From Methylosinus sp. Ce-a6 (lineage in GTDB: Bacteria > Pseudomonadota > Alphaproteobacteria > Rhizobiales > Beijerinckiaceae), in contig NZ_BGJX01000001.1 in the NCBI RefSeq assembly GCF_009811655.1, positions 124,001-188,000 of the forward strand: 64,000 nucleotides of DNA, in the 5' to 3' direction. Position 1 is the stretch's first letter. Each line of letters opens with the position of its first letter. Shown here in pieces: positions 1 through 8,498 of this stretch. The position numbers and the translations under genes were made by a program. A model generated the notes under the pieces. That model saw only the letters and a list, made by a program, of their open reading frames with translations. It was not told the DNA's origin and did not search any database.

Positions 1-1439
1 GAGACGAGATTGCGGTAGAGATCATCGAGGTCACGGGCGCCGTCCAAGCGCGACGCGAGCTTTTGCGCCTTCTCGCCCAAACGGGCGACGCCTCGGCTGC
101 CAGGCAACAGCGCGTTGATCGGTCCGCCGAGCGCGTCCCACCCCGTCATAGGCGTCGCTGCGATCGCAGCCGCAAGCGCGCTGCGCGCTGAATAGGGAAG
201 CCATGCGATGGCGCGCCACAGACGCGGCGCCCAAAAATACCGATTATAGCCGCCGAACAACTCGTCGCCGGCGTCGCCCGACAGAGCGACGGTCACCTGC
301 TCACGCGCGGCGCGACAGACCAGATGAGTGGGAATTTGGGAAGAATCGGCGAACGGCTCGTCATAGATCGTCGGCAGCTCGGGAATGACCGCGCGCGCCT
401 CGGACGCCGTCACAAACAATTCGCAGTGTTCCGTTTCGAGGTGCCGCGCGACGGCGCGCGCATGCGGGGCCTCGTCGAAGCCGGCGTCTTCGAAGCCCAC
501 CGTGAAACTTCTGACACGACGCGGCGACTGCCGCTGCATCAGCGCCACGATGGTCGAAGAATCGACGCCGCCTGACAGAAAGGCGCCCACAGGGACATCG
601 GCGAGCGACTGAAGGCGTATCGACTCTCTCAGAACTTCGTCCAGCGCGCGCACCGCCTCCCTTTCGTCGTCGAACTGGCGCTGCGCGCCCGCTTCAACCG
701 ATTTTTCCAGCGACCACCAACGCCGCAAGCTGATTCCGCGCTGCGCCGTCGGAACGCTCGGCGGTTCCCCGACTATCGGCTCGGCGGAAGCGTCGATGGT
801 GAGAATGCAGCCGGGTTCGAGCTTGTAGACGCCGCAAAAGATGCTTCTCGGCGCGGGGACATAAAGGAATTGTAGATAGAGCGCCAACGCCTCTCGACAC
901 ACGGAATTTGAGAAGCCCGGGAAGGCGCGTAGCGCTTTGAGCTCCGATCCGAACAGGAAATCACGTCCGACCCATCCGTAATAGAGCGGTTTTTCGCCGA
1001 ATCGGTCGCGCGCGAGATGCAGCTTGCGCGCAGCCGTGTCCCATAGCGCGATCGCGAACATGCCCACCGCGCGAACGAGCGTCGCCTCTACGCCCCATCG
1101 CTCGAAGGCCGCGAGCAACGTCTCCGTGTCGGAGCCGCCCCGCCAACAAGGCGCCGCGCCGATATTGCTTAATTCGGTCCTCATCTCCGAATGATTGTAA
1201 ATCTCGCCGTTGAAGGCGATGATGTATCTGCCGCTGCTCGAGCGCATCGGCTGTCGCCCATTGGCGGACACATCGATGATCGATAAGCGACGGTGACCGA
1301 GAAAGACCAGACCGCCCTCGTCGGCCCATACGCCCGCGTCATCGGGCCCGCGTCTCGTCAGCCGATCTCTCATCGCTACGACGACGGCCTCGCCTCGCTG
1401 CGCGGGATCCGAAAAAACACATCCTGCAATGCCACACAT
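1..1439 (-). CDS. asnB: Asparagine synthase (glutamine-hydrolysing), 3'-truncated by window edge
   Basis: It starts MCGIAGC, so Cys2 would be the nucleophile of the class II glutaminase domain; RRGPDD follows near residue 30 and GHRRLSIID near 50. The synthetase domain begins about residue 220, and its ATP-pyrophosphatase loop SGGVDSS lies near residue 290 (window position about 570). About 479 codons are inside the window; the family is usually 600-650 residues, so the C-terminus lies beyond base 1. The enzyme moves glutamine amide nitrogen onto aspartate. In polysaccharide loci such paralogues often amidate a sugar acid or peptide substituent instead; that role here is inference from the neighbouring glycosyltransferases. 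No strong ribosome binding site is visible. Confidence 0.93.
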   Translation of the reverse strand, partial: MCGIAGCVFSDPAQRGEAVVVAMRDRLTRRGPDDAGVWADEGGLVFLGHRRLSIIDVSANGRQPMRSSSGRYIIAFNGEIYNHSEMRTELSNIGAAPCWRGGSDTETLLAAFERWGVEATLVRAVGMFAIALWDTAARKLHLARDRFGEKPLYYGWVGRDFLFGSELKALRAFPGFSNSVCREALALYLQFLYVPAPRSIFCGVYKLEPGCILTIDASAEPIVGEPPSVPTAQRGISLRRWWSLEKSVEAGAQRQFDDEREAVRALDEVLRESIRLQSLADVPVGAFLSGGVDSSTIVALMQRQSPRRVRSFTVGFEDAGFDEAPHARAVARHLETEHCELFVTASEARAVIPELPTIYDEPFADSSQIPTHLVCRAAREQVTVALSGDAGDELFGGYNRYFWAPRLWRAIAWLPYSARSALAAAIAATPMTGWDALGGPINALLPGSRGVARLGEKAQKLASRLDGARDLDDLYRNLV

Positions 1440-1496
1440 GAATTCGCCGCTCTCTCGCGCTCGCCTGAAACACGACCGATGAAGCCAACCGCCGCG

Positions 1497-2468
1497 TCAG
1501 ATCATCAGATCCTTGGCTATGCTCTTCCAGCCATAGAAATATTTATATTTGCCGCGCAACGCCATGTCGGCGATCGCCGCGAGCCTCCCCGTATATGACA
1601 TTTCACGGAGCGCCGCCCTATTTTCGAGCGCCTCGATATTTCTCGACAGCTCGAAGTCGACGTCATCGAAACCGACAGAGACATTCAAGCGGCCAAATTC
1701 AATGCGTCTGACTCGAAGATGCGCGCGCATCTTTCGAAATTGCGCCGCCTTGTTCAAATAGTCCGTCCGCGGATCGACCCCTTTGAATTTGGCGCGCCAC
1801 GTCGCCAAGGACATCGGCTCGGGATTCGCCATCTTCGTCTCCACTGAGCTATTGCCCTCATGAATCCGCCATACCTGAAGAATCTCGTTGCACGTATGCC
1901 TGCACCGCAGCGCCTTGCCCCAACGGTGTAGATAGACGTCATGATATTTTGGCATGTCGACAAAATTTTCCGGACGTATGAAGTCGGCAAATTCCCTGGT
2001 CACTGCCGTGCATGCACCGGCGATGTGACCATCGGCGCCGGATCCGACATTTATGCACTGTTTGAGCACCGTGAGGCCATAAGGCGCGCCATTCGCATCT
2101 GCATATGCAGCGTCATTCAGAAAAACATGGTGACGCGGCATTGCACTGGCTAACCGCGTCATCGCCAAAATTTTGTTCCTGTGCCATACATCGTCCTGAT
2201 CACTCAAGAATATCAAATCGCCGCTGCAATCCGCCATCGCTCTCAAAAAGCTCTTTATATGGCCGCTGTTAATTTCATTCGAAACGACTCTAATCTCGAA
2301 GCTCGCGCGCCTCCTGAATCGCTCGACGATAGAAATCGTCTCGTCCTTCGAGCAGTCGTCGCAAATCACCAGCTCGTCCGGAGGCAATTCTTGTCTTGCA
2401 AAGCTATCGAGCTGCTCCTCTATCCATTTCGAGCCATTATAGGTCGCCATTGCAATGGATACCTTCAT
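1497..2468 (-). CDS. Family 2 glycosyltransferase
   Basis: This 323-residue protein has a GT-A fold start (MKVSIAMATYNGS), the nucleotide-binding acidic stretch CDDCSKDET near residues 36-44, and SDQDDVW at 89-95, the DXD-type metal/UDP-sugar site. The arrangement resembles rhamnosyl- or glucosyl-transferases of O-antigen and exopolysaccharide loci (GT2 family), acting at the cytoplasmic membrane face. It lies 57 bases upstream of asnB on the same strand and probably shares its transcript. The donor and acceptor sugars cannot be told from sequence. Base composition is visibly lower in GC than the housekeeping genes further right, as is common in surface-glycan loci. Confidence 0.9.
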   Translation of the reverse strand: MKVSIAMATYNGSKWIEEQLDSFARQELPPDELVICDDCSKDETISIVERFRRRASFEIRVVSNEINSGHIKSFLRAMADCSGDLIFLSDQDDVWHRNKILAMTRLASAMPRHHVFLNDAAYADANGAPYGLTVLKQCINVGSGADGHIAGACTAVTREFADFIRPENFVDMPKYHDVYLHRWGKALRCRHTCNEILQVWRIHEGNSSVETKMANPEPMSLATWRAKFKGVDPRTDYLNKAAQFRKMRAHLRVRRIEFGRLNVSVGFDDVDFELSRNIEALENRAALREMSYTGRLAAIADMALRGKYKYFYGWKSIAKDLMI

Positions 2469-2707
2469 CTCGATCTCCCGATAGCGCTTTCCGGATTGTC
2501 GCCATTCAAAGACCGGCGTCTCTTCTCCCGGGCGAAGGCGGCGGCATCGATCCTCGACGCGCCATGTCCCTCACCAAGCTTCCGAGATTATTGAAATGGC
2601 GTTAGTTGCCCTCGACCATCATCTGAAAAACGCCTTCGCCTTTTGCTGGACGGATTGAGCGAGACGACGTCGCGTGGCGCCCCTATTCCCCGCCAGCTTT
2701 TTCTGAA

Positions 2708-2935
2708 TTATACGGCGCCGAGACTGTCGATGTTCGAAGTTTCGATGGAGACGATTCCTCCCTGCTTCGAAACCCAATTGACGAATCGGAGCAAGGAATT
2801 CGGCTCGTGAACATGTTCGATCACATGACTGCCTGTGATTGTATCATAGACATTTTCCTCGGCAGGCAGGTCTTCATATGCGCCTATTCGCACATCCGAC
2901 CCTTGTCGCCGAACGACGACGCGCTGGACGCCCGA
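2708..2935 (-). pseudogene. Remnant of a class I SAM-dependent methyltransferase
   Basis: The frame encodes DVRIGAYEDL, then a D-x-I-x-x-x-HVIEHVHEP segment and GGIVSIETSN, which match motifs II-IV of small methyltransferases used in glycan loci (Methyltransf_11/23 type). It stops at TAA (2708-2710), where the family normally continues for 60-100 residues. The glycine-rich SAM-binding motif I, which should lie upstream, is missing: the frame runs backwards into the end of the FkbM-like gene. Both ends are therefore lost. The only start-like codon in the remnant is a GTG at 2893. I read it as a decayed gene, possibly trimmed when the neighbouring gene arrived. Confidence 0.7.
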
Positions 2936-2942
2936 CCTGCAG

Positions 2943-3743
2943 TCAGGAAAAAGAGGTTGGCGCCATATCGATAACGTCGATGAACGGCATCGTCTTTATC
3001 TTTTCCCAGAATTGGTCGGTCGGCGCTTTCGATCCGTCTGGATAGTACTTTTCGAGCCTGACCTTGCTGGCGTCGATCGTCCTCCAATCGCCAGTGAGCA
3101 GATCGTTTCGAACGAAGAACGCATTCACGCCGTTTCTGCTTATCTCGACCAGACTGTATCCATTGCTGGCGCAGAGGTGAGCGATCGCGACGATCGAGGC
3201 GCCGTAGTATTCTCCGGTCTCGTGTTTGGCCTTTCGATCGAACAATGGGTCGTAGGGCACGGTTATCGGCCGTCGTCCAAGCGTTATATTGAACTCCGCG
3301 ACGATCAGCGCTGGTCTCGCGGTTATGAGCTTTTGCAGAAACCAAAAATCATTGCCGTCGACGTCGATCGACAGAACGCCGAGGTCTTGCGATTCGGCGT
3401 AATCGAGAACCCTTTGCAGGGTCGTCAGATCGATCCACATTTGCTCGGCCCGAATCCCCTCATGGAGGATCAGATTGGCGACCCGGACGTTGTACGCCCC
3501 ACCATCGACGAGGAGTCCTTTCCAGTCCTTTCTTCGGGCGAGATGGACCGTGTTGAATTCGAAGCCGGAGAAGCCGAGCTCTATGAAGCGCTTCGGCATT
3601 TCGACCCGCGAGGCGAGACGCGTTAGAATCTCGGCCTCGTTGCTCTGCGACGTCGCTTCGGTGGTCAGATTTTTCAGCAAAATAAATGGGACCGCCAATG
3701 GCGTGCTTTTGACGATGTCCTTCACAGCATCAATGACGAGCAT
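2943..3743 (-). CDS. FkbM-like methyltransferase-fold protein
   Basis: The 266-residue protein has a Rossmann-like core: FIELGFSGFEFNT near residue 52, a GLLVDGG strand near 75 and LSIDVDGNDFWFL near 123-135. The IDVDG(N)D signature is the counterpart of the D-x-E-G motif in FkbM-type SAM methyltransferases, here with Asp-Gly-Asn replacing Glu-Gly. A hydrophobic stretch (residues 14-24) is too short and polar-flanked to be a clear membrane anchor. Position between two glycosyltransferase genes suggests O-methylation of a sugar, but methyl transfer itself is unproved. Its stop overlaps the decayed methyltransferase frame downstream. Confidence 0.75.
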   Translation of the reverse strand: MLVIDAVKDIVKSTPLAVPFILLKNLTTEATSQSNEAEILTRLASRVEMPKRFIELGFSGFEFNTVHLARRKDWKGLLVDGGAYNVRVANLILHEGIRAEQMWIDLTTLQRVLDYAESQDLGVLSIDVDGNDFWFLQKLITARPALIVAEFNITLGRRPITVPYDPLFDRKAKHETGEYYGASIVAIAHLCASNGYSLVEISRNGVNAFFVRNDLLTGDWRTIDASKVRLEKYYPDGSKAPTDQFWEKIKTMPFIDVIDMAPTSFS

Positions 3744-4119
3744 TATTTTTCTCCCAGCCGATCACGCGATCGAGCGCGGCCCGATCTCTCGATGACCCGA
3801 GTCTAATTCAGTTCGCCGGCCTTTCGTGTCGTGACCGCTAGAGGCGCGACGGAACGGGCATGCCCCGACATGGATTCGGCCATATTCGGCTCATTCGGAA
3901 CCGAAATTCGCGCTAAGCGCGAAAAAGGTCAGGCCTCGACACGACAACGACAGCGTGGGGCGTCAACGTTCGAATTCGAGCAGAAACGCGGCGGAGCGCC
4001 GAATGAAAATGCGTGCCTCCTCGCGCCAGATGCCATCACGGAGCCGGTCACCGGGTCAACGCAAATGAGAGGCCCTGAACCGGGAACTGCGGCGGCGCCT
4101 GGCGTGACCAGGGGCTGGT
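3744..4119. other. 376-base intergenic region in the polysaccharide locus
   Basis: No convincing gene is seen on either strand. A plus-strand open frame (3831-4265) exists but overlaps the end of the GT4 gene, has no ribosome binding site and resembles nothing I know. A perfect 7-base hairpin (TTCGCGC, loop TAA, GCGCGAA) lies at 3907-3923; read on the minus strand it is followed by only TTTC, so it would be a weak terminator behind the GT4 gene. The region must also carry the leader of the FkbM-like gene. Confidence 0.4.
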
Positions 4120-5217
4120 TCAGAGCTCACCCCGACTGGCGACTACGTCTTGCAATAAGCGCTCCAGCTTATCAGCCGATCGCTCCCAACGGAATTGTTG
4201 AACAAATGTGTGTCCGCGTTCGGCGATCTCGCTCCGCAGGAGGGGATCCTGGAATAGTCGATTGACCGCGGCAGCGAGAACGCGCGGTTCTTTGGGCGGC
4301 ACCACCAGCGCAGTCATGTCGGCAATCGCATAGTCCTGCGAGCCTCCGTTATCGGTCGTTACGAGCGCAGCGCCGCAGGCCATAGCTTCGCAGCCCGGCA
4401 GCCCCCAGCCCTCGAAGTGCGACGGAACCATAAAGACGGCGTTATTGTTGTAAAACTCGCGGAGGTTCGGCTGGCTGGGTCGGCGCAATCGGCTGATCCA
4501 TTGCGGCATTTCGATCTCATCGCTGCCAAATGCGGTAACGTGGAGCCGATCGCCATAGATTTCGCGCAGCAACGTTGCCGCGACGATAGCGTCGGCGGCG
4601 CCCTTGAAAGCCTTCTTGCGTGCAGGGAACCCCAATGTGAGTGGTGCTCTGTCCGTGCTGGCGACATCGCGGCCGAAGGCGTCGAAATCGATCCCACAAG
4701 GGATCCGAGCACGAGGCAGCGCGCCGCATTGCGTCAGCATAGCTTCTACCGCCCCCGAGGTCGCAATTATTTCGAAATCGATGCTGTACGTGCGCTCCAT
4801 CCTCACACGCGTGGCCGGTTCGACGGTCCGCCAGAACTCGTAGTCATAGACGATATAGAATTTTCTGCCCCTGTTGTCGGGGGCGTATCGCAGCAGCTCC
4901 GCGGTCTGCCATGCAGTGGCGATCAGGGCGTCGGCTTTGGGCAAGCTGGGTCCGCTGAGATCCGACACGAATTTAATCTGCACATCATCGCGTAATTTGA
5001 AATGCGGGGTTAACGGCCGGTTCTGAAGGCGCGTCTTGAGCGCCCAAAGCGGGCTTTTGATCCGCTCTTTCCAATCACTGGAGAGTGAGAGAGTGTGCGG
5101 AAAAATAATACATACCTGATGGCCGCGCGCCTGCAGCAGATTGGCGTAATTATAGTGTACGTGATAACCCCCGAGAGGGCCATTGAAGTAAGCTGGGAGC
5201 ACTATGGAGATTTTCAT
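4120..5217 (-). CDS. Family 4 glycosyltransferase
   Basis: I chose the ATG at 5217 (MKISIVLPAY) because GGGAG lies 10 bases upstream; an in-frame ATG at 5271 gives an 18-residue extension without domain content. The 365-residue product has a GT-B fold: an N-terminal domain with the GGYHVHYNYANLL acceptor-side helix and a C-terminal domain with EGWGLPGCEAMACG near residue 275, the E-x7-E nucleotide-sugar motif of GT4 enzymes. It would add a sugar to the lipid-linked repeat unit at the inner membrane. A terminator-like hairpin separates it from the UDP-sugar dehydrogenase gene upstream. Sugar specificity is unknown. Confidence 0.92.
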   Translation of the reverse strand: MKISIVLPAYFNGPLGGYHVHYNYANLLQARGHQVCIIFPHTLSLSSDWKERIKSPLWALKTRLQNRPLTPHFKLRDDVQIKFVSDLSGPSLPKADALIATAWQTAELLRYAPDNRGRKFYIVYDYEFWRTVEPATRVRMERTYSIDFEIIATSGAVEAMLTQCGALPRARIPCGIDFDAFGRDVASTDRAPLTLGFPARKKAFKGAADAIVAATLLREIYGDRLHVTAFGSDEIEMPQWISRLRRPSQPNLREFYNNNAVFMVPSHFEGWGLPGCEAMACGAALVTTDNGGSQDYAIADMTALVVPPKEPRVLAAAVNRLFQDPLLRSEIAERGHTFVQQFRWERSADKLERLLQDVVASRGEL

Positions 5218-5463
5218 TAGAATGTAGCTCCCTGGGTATTGAAAGAAACTGACGGCATATCCAGTTTTCACGGCAACCCGCCGGGCTCATAACATTGTAA
5301 AGATCCCGCGCGCATGGGCGCTGCCGCATGTTCGTCCTCGCTGGCTTTGCGCATACGTAACGTGGCCGCGGTGGGACGCCCTCCGACGGCGCCCGCAAAA
5401 GAAAACATTTTCGAACTCCGCGCCGAGCGACCTGCCTTGCATAACGGAAAGAGTGACATAATC

Positions 5464-5536
5464 GAAAAAACGAGAGGGCTTTCGACCCGGCTTCCTGAAA
5501 GGTCGCCCCGCCTCCATTGAAGAAAGTCCCTCTCGT
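5464..5536 (-). terminator. Terminator-like hairpin after the UDP-sugar dehydrogenase gene
   Basis: On the minus strand, ACGAGAGGGACTTTC (5522-5536) can pair with GAAAGCCCTCTCGT (5470-5483), giving 14 pairs with one bulged A, and is followed at once by six T. The 38-base loop is long, so folding efficiency is uncertain. It lies 24 bases behind the dehydrogenase stop and about 250 bases before the GT4 start, in the middle of the locus. No open frame in 5218-5559 looks like a gene, and nothing else is visible there. Confidence 0.5.
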
Positions 5537-5559
5537 GTGATCGAGGAGAAGGGGCCAAT

Positions 5560-6846
5560 TTACAGCCGCACGTCGGCCTCCTCCGCTTTCAGGATGTATT
5601 TCAGGTCGTACAGCACATGGGCGCTCTTTCCGAGCGCGCGGATCTTCTCTGCGCCGATCGTTCGAAACCGATCATGTGCGACCGCGAGAATAATCGCGTC
5701 ATAGACGCCAGCCTGCAGTTCGTCGACCGGAGTGACGCCATATTCGCGCTGCGCGTCTTCGGCGTTGACCCAAGGGTCATAGACGTCCGCCAGGACGTTG
5801 TATTCCCGGAGCTCGCGCAGAATATCGACGACACGCGTATTGCGCAGGTCCGGACAATTTTCCTTGAACGTCAGCCCCATCACCAGAACGCGCGCGCCTT
5901 CGACTTGAATGCGACGCTTGACCATCGCTTTGACGAGTTGGGAGACGGCATAGGCTCCCATGCCATCATTCAGACGCCGACCCGCGAGAATGATTTGAGG
6001 ATGATAGCCGATCGCCTCCGCCTTGTACGTCAGATAATAGGGGTCGACGCCGATGCAATGCCCGCCGACGAGGCCCGGGCGGAAGGGTAGGAAGTTCCAT
6101 TTCGTGCCTGCGGCCTCCAGCACGGCCTCCGTCTCGATTCCCATCTTGTTGAAGATGATCGCCAGCTCGTTGATCAGGGCGATGTTGAGATCCCGTTGGG
6201 TGTTCTCGATGACTTTGGCGGCTTCGGCGACGCGGATGCTCGACGCCTTGTGGGTCCCTGCGACGATGATTTCGCGGTAGAGCCGGTCGACGATCTCGGC
6301 GACTTCCGGCGTCGAGCCGGCTGTCACCTTCTTGATCGTCGAAACTCGATGCGCCTTGTCGCCTGGATTGATGCGCTCCGGGCTGTAACCGACGTAGAAG
6401 TCTACATTGAGCTTCAACCCGGACACGGCCTCGAGTTCGGGCACGCAATCCTCCTCGGTCGCGCCCGGATAGACCGTGGATTCGAAAACCACGATGTCGC
6501 CCTTCTCGAGGACCTTTCCGATAAGGCGAGACGCTCTGAGCAACGGCGAGAGATCAGGGCGCTTGTGTTCGTCGATCGGCGTGGGAACGGTCACAATATA
6601 AAAATTGCACTCGACCAAGTCGGACAGATTGCTGGTGTAGCGCAGACCACTCGCTTCGCGGAGCTCTTGTTCCGAAACTTCCAGCGTTACGTCCCGCCCG
6701 GCTTCCAGCGCGGCGACACGCCCGGCGTCGATGTCGAAGCCGACGACGGTGCGATGTTTTGCAAACTCCGCCGCCAAGGGCAGACCGACATATCCCAGTC
6801 CGATCACGGCGAGCTTGATCTCCGAGGAATGATCGATAATGCTCAT
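5560..6846 (-). CDS. tviB: UDP-sugar 6-dehydrogenase, TviB/WecC (UDP-HexNAcA) family
   Basis: This 428-residue enzyme starts with the NAD-binding [10 protein letters not shown] loop (residues 17-26), has the central VPTPID and SPERINPGD segments of the UDP-GlcNAc/GalNAc dehydrogenases, and the catalytic cysteine in [15 protein letters not shown] near residue 270. It oxidises the C6 hydroxyl of a UDP-N-acetylhexosamine to the uronate with two NAD+, supplying an acidic sugar for the polysaccharide. The [10 protein letters not shown] and NPGD signatures fit TviB/WbpA/WecC better than UDP-glucose dehydrogenase (Ugd). It lies 84 bases downstream of the NusG paralogue and is probably co-transcribed with it. 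Confidence 0.9.
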   Translation of the reverse strand: MSIIDHSSEIKLAVIGLGYVGLPLAAEFAKHRTVVGFDIDAGRVAALEAGRDVTLEVSEQELREASGLRYTSNLSDLVECNFYIVTVPTPIDEHKRPDLSPLLRASRLIGKVLEKGDIVVFESTVYPGATEEDCVPELEAVSGLKLNVDFYVGYSPERINPGDKAHRVSTIKKVTAGSTPEVAEIVDRLYREIIVAGTHKASSIRVAEAAKVIENTQRDLNIALINELAIIFNKMGIETEAVLEAAGTKWNFLPFRPGLVGGHCIGVDPYYLTYKAEAIGYHPQIILAGRRLNDGMGAYAVSQLVKAMVKRRIQVEGARVLVMGLTFKENCPDLRNTRVVDILRELREYNVLADVYDPWVNAEDAQREYGVTPVDELQAGVYDAIILAVAHDRFRTIGAEKIRALGKSAHVLYDLKYILKAEEADVRL

Positions 6847-6930
6847 TGGTTCTTCCTCGCTCTCTTATACAATTCATGAAAAATGAACGATGCGGCGTAA
6901 AGCTCTATTCGCGCCGCACAGGTCGCCGGG

Positions 6931-7602
6931 CTAGCCATTTCCGCCGCCAGGCGAAAGAAGGACGGGAGAATGTGCGCGCAGCGTCGCGCGGGGGGGACTT
7001 GGCGGTGGCGAGGTCTCGCCGACGGCTTCGAACGTCGAGCGATCCAACTCCATCGGAACTTTTCCACCCATCATATCGAGCAGCACGCGTACGCGGCCTT
7101 TCGAATCGAGTCGCTCCAAACATCCGACCGCGCCCGCAAAAGGACCGACCGTGACGCGCACCGTCTGACCTTCCCGTAGCTTGTCGCCGAAACGGAGCAC
7201 CCCCTGCTCATCGGCAATGTCCAGCAATTCCTCGACCACTTCCGAGGGAGCCGGTCGTGGAGTCTCGCCCGCCATTATGAGGCCCGCCACGCCGAATGTT
7301 CCGTTCACCGATCGCCAACGGTCGCGGCCGATGTCGAGAATCACAAATATGTAACCTGGAAAAACGACGGTGTTTACGGTTCGCAGCTTACGGGCATGCC
7401 TGACCGTCTTCGTCATTCGCGGCAAAAATGCTCGCAGCCCTTGGCGACGCAGATGAAACTCCGCCCGCGGCTCTTGTCGCGGAAGTGACTGAGCAACATA
7501 CCATCTCTCGGTATCCTTCAAGATCAAATCCTGACGACGGCAGATCCATTGCTCGACATGTGGTAAGTCAGATTGTATGGACGCCACTCCGATCTCCTTC
7601 AT
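6931..7602 (-). CDS. NusG-family transcription antiterminator (RfaH-like paralogue)
   Basis: The NusG N-terminal domain begins at ERWYVAQSLPRQE near residue 32, contains FLPRMTKTVRH and the VFPGYIFVILD strand, and is followed by a KOW domain (GQTVRVTVGPFAGAVG, about residues 144-160). The proline/serine tail after residue 195 is low-complexity. Specialised NusG paralogues such as RfaH, LoaP and UpxY ride RNA polymerase through one long operon and suppress pausing or termination. Its place directly before the dehydrogenase and glycosyltransferase genes, with a terminator-like hairpin downstream, fits that role. The about 30-residue extension before the core is unusual, so a later start cannot be excluded. 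Confidence 0.88.
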   Translation of the reverse strand: MKEIGVASIQSDLPHVEQWICRRQDLILKDTERWYVAQSLPRQEPRAEFHLRRQGLRAFLPRMTKTVRHARKLRTVNTVVFPGYIFVILDIGRDRWRSVNGTFGVAGLIMAGETPRPAPSEVVEELLDIADEQGVLRFGDKLREGQTVRVTVGPFAGAVGCLERLDSKGRVRVLLDMMGGKVPMELDRSTFEAVGETSPPPSPPRATLRAHSPVLLSPGGGNG

Positions 7603-7829
7603 AATCGACTGCTCTGCTCTGATACCCGCGCCGAAGGCCGGACAATTTCTAGGATCGAATGCGATCTTTGCTCACCAGGGGATGACGCGAATGAAAGGCG
7701 AAACGCCCGCCCCTCGACATCCGCCACATAAATTTCACAGGGCGCCGCCAAAGATCAAAAGACGTCGAGGCCGATAATGAACGATCCGCGCGTCGCCTTT
7801 GATCGATAGAAGGATGTTTCAAATTGCGC

Positions 7830-8498
7830 ATGCTCGAGCGGATGCCGTCCCTCGTTTGTGTCGTGTCCTGGGCGGCGACGCACACGCTTCTCGTCTACGT
7901 ATTCGCAATCATAATCTGTCGTTTCGATTCGTTCGATGCGTTCGAGCTTCCATCGGCCGTCGAAACCCGACATGTTTCTGCGGCTGTCGTGTTCACCGGA
8001 TCATTCGAGAGGATCGACGCCGGCCTCCAACTCATGAATTCCGGTGTCGTTCCGCTTCTCTACATCTCTGGTCTGAATGCGAACGCCGGCCTCCATCCGA
8101 GCCGTTTCGTCGCTCAATTCTCCGCGCGCAACCCGAACATCCGGGATCTTAGACGATTGGTGGAGTGCTGCGTGCAATGGGGCGAATATGCCGAAAACAC
8201 GATTCAGAACGCGGTGGAGACGAGATGCTGGGTGCGACGACACGAGACGCCGGGCCCGCTGCTGCTGATTACCTCGCGGTTGCACATGGCGCGCGCGCTG
8301 ACCGCATTGTCGAGCGAGCTTCCGGATCGTCCGCTTATCCCCTTTCCGGCTCTGGATCCCGCATCGTCAGCATCGCAATCGCGACCGCGGGTAATAGAAT
8401 ATTTGAAATATCTGGCTACGATAGCGCTCGTCCATGCTCCGTCAATCAATTTCCGCCTTCCGATTCATCGATCGCGCGCCGACGGCTGCCCTCCATGA
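7830..8498 (+). CDS. YdcF/ElyC-like DUF218 domain protein
   Basis: The protein (about 222 residues) has an N-terminal hydrophobic helix (roughly residues 8-26), then VSAAVVFTGSFERIDAGLQL, which matches the opening strand and R-x-x-x-(A/G)-x-x-L segment of DUF218, EYAENTIQNA near residue 130, and LLLITSRLHMARA near 150. DUF218 proteins of the SanA/YdcF/ElyC group are inner-membrane proteins linked to envelope glycan metabolism. AAGGA (7810-7814) is 15 bases before this ATG and 9 before an in-frame TTG at 7824, so the TTG may be the real start. It is the only plus-strand gene of the locus, and its 3' end overlaps the next gene convergently by 53 bases. Confidence 0.7.
   Translation: MLERMPSLVCVVSWAATHTLLVYVFAIIICRFDSFDAFELPSAVETRHVSAAVVFTGSFERIDAGLQLMNSGVVPLLYISGLNANAGLHPSRFVAQFSARNPNIRDLRRLVECCVQWGEYAENTIQNAVETRCWVRRHETPGPLLLITSRLHMARALTALSSELPDRPLIPFPALDPASSASQSRPRVIEYLKYLATIALVHAPSINFRLPIHRSRADGCPP

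Noticed and set aside
3831..4265. 144-codon plus-strand frame after the GT4 gene
   Set aside because: No ribosome binding site, overlaps the conserved GT4 C-terminus and resembles no known protein.
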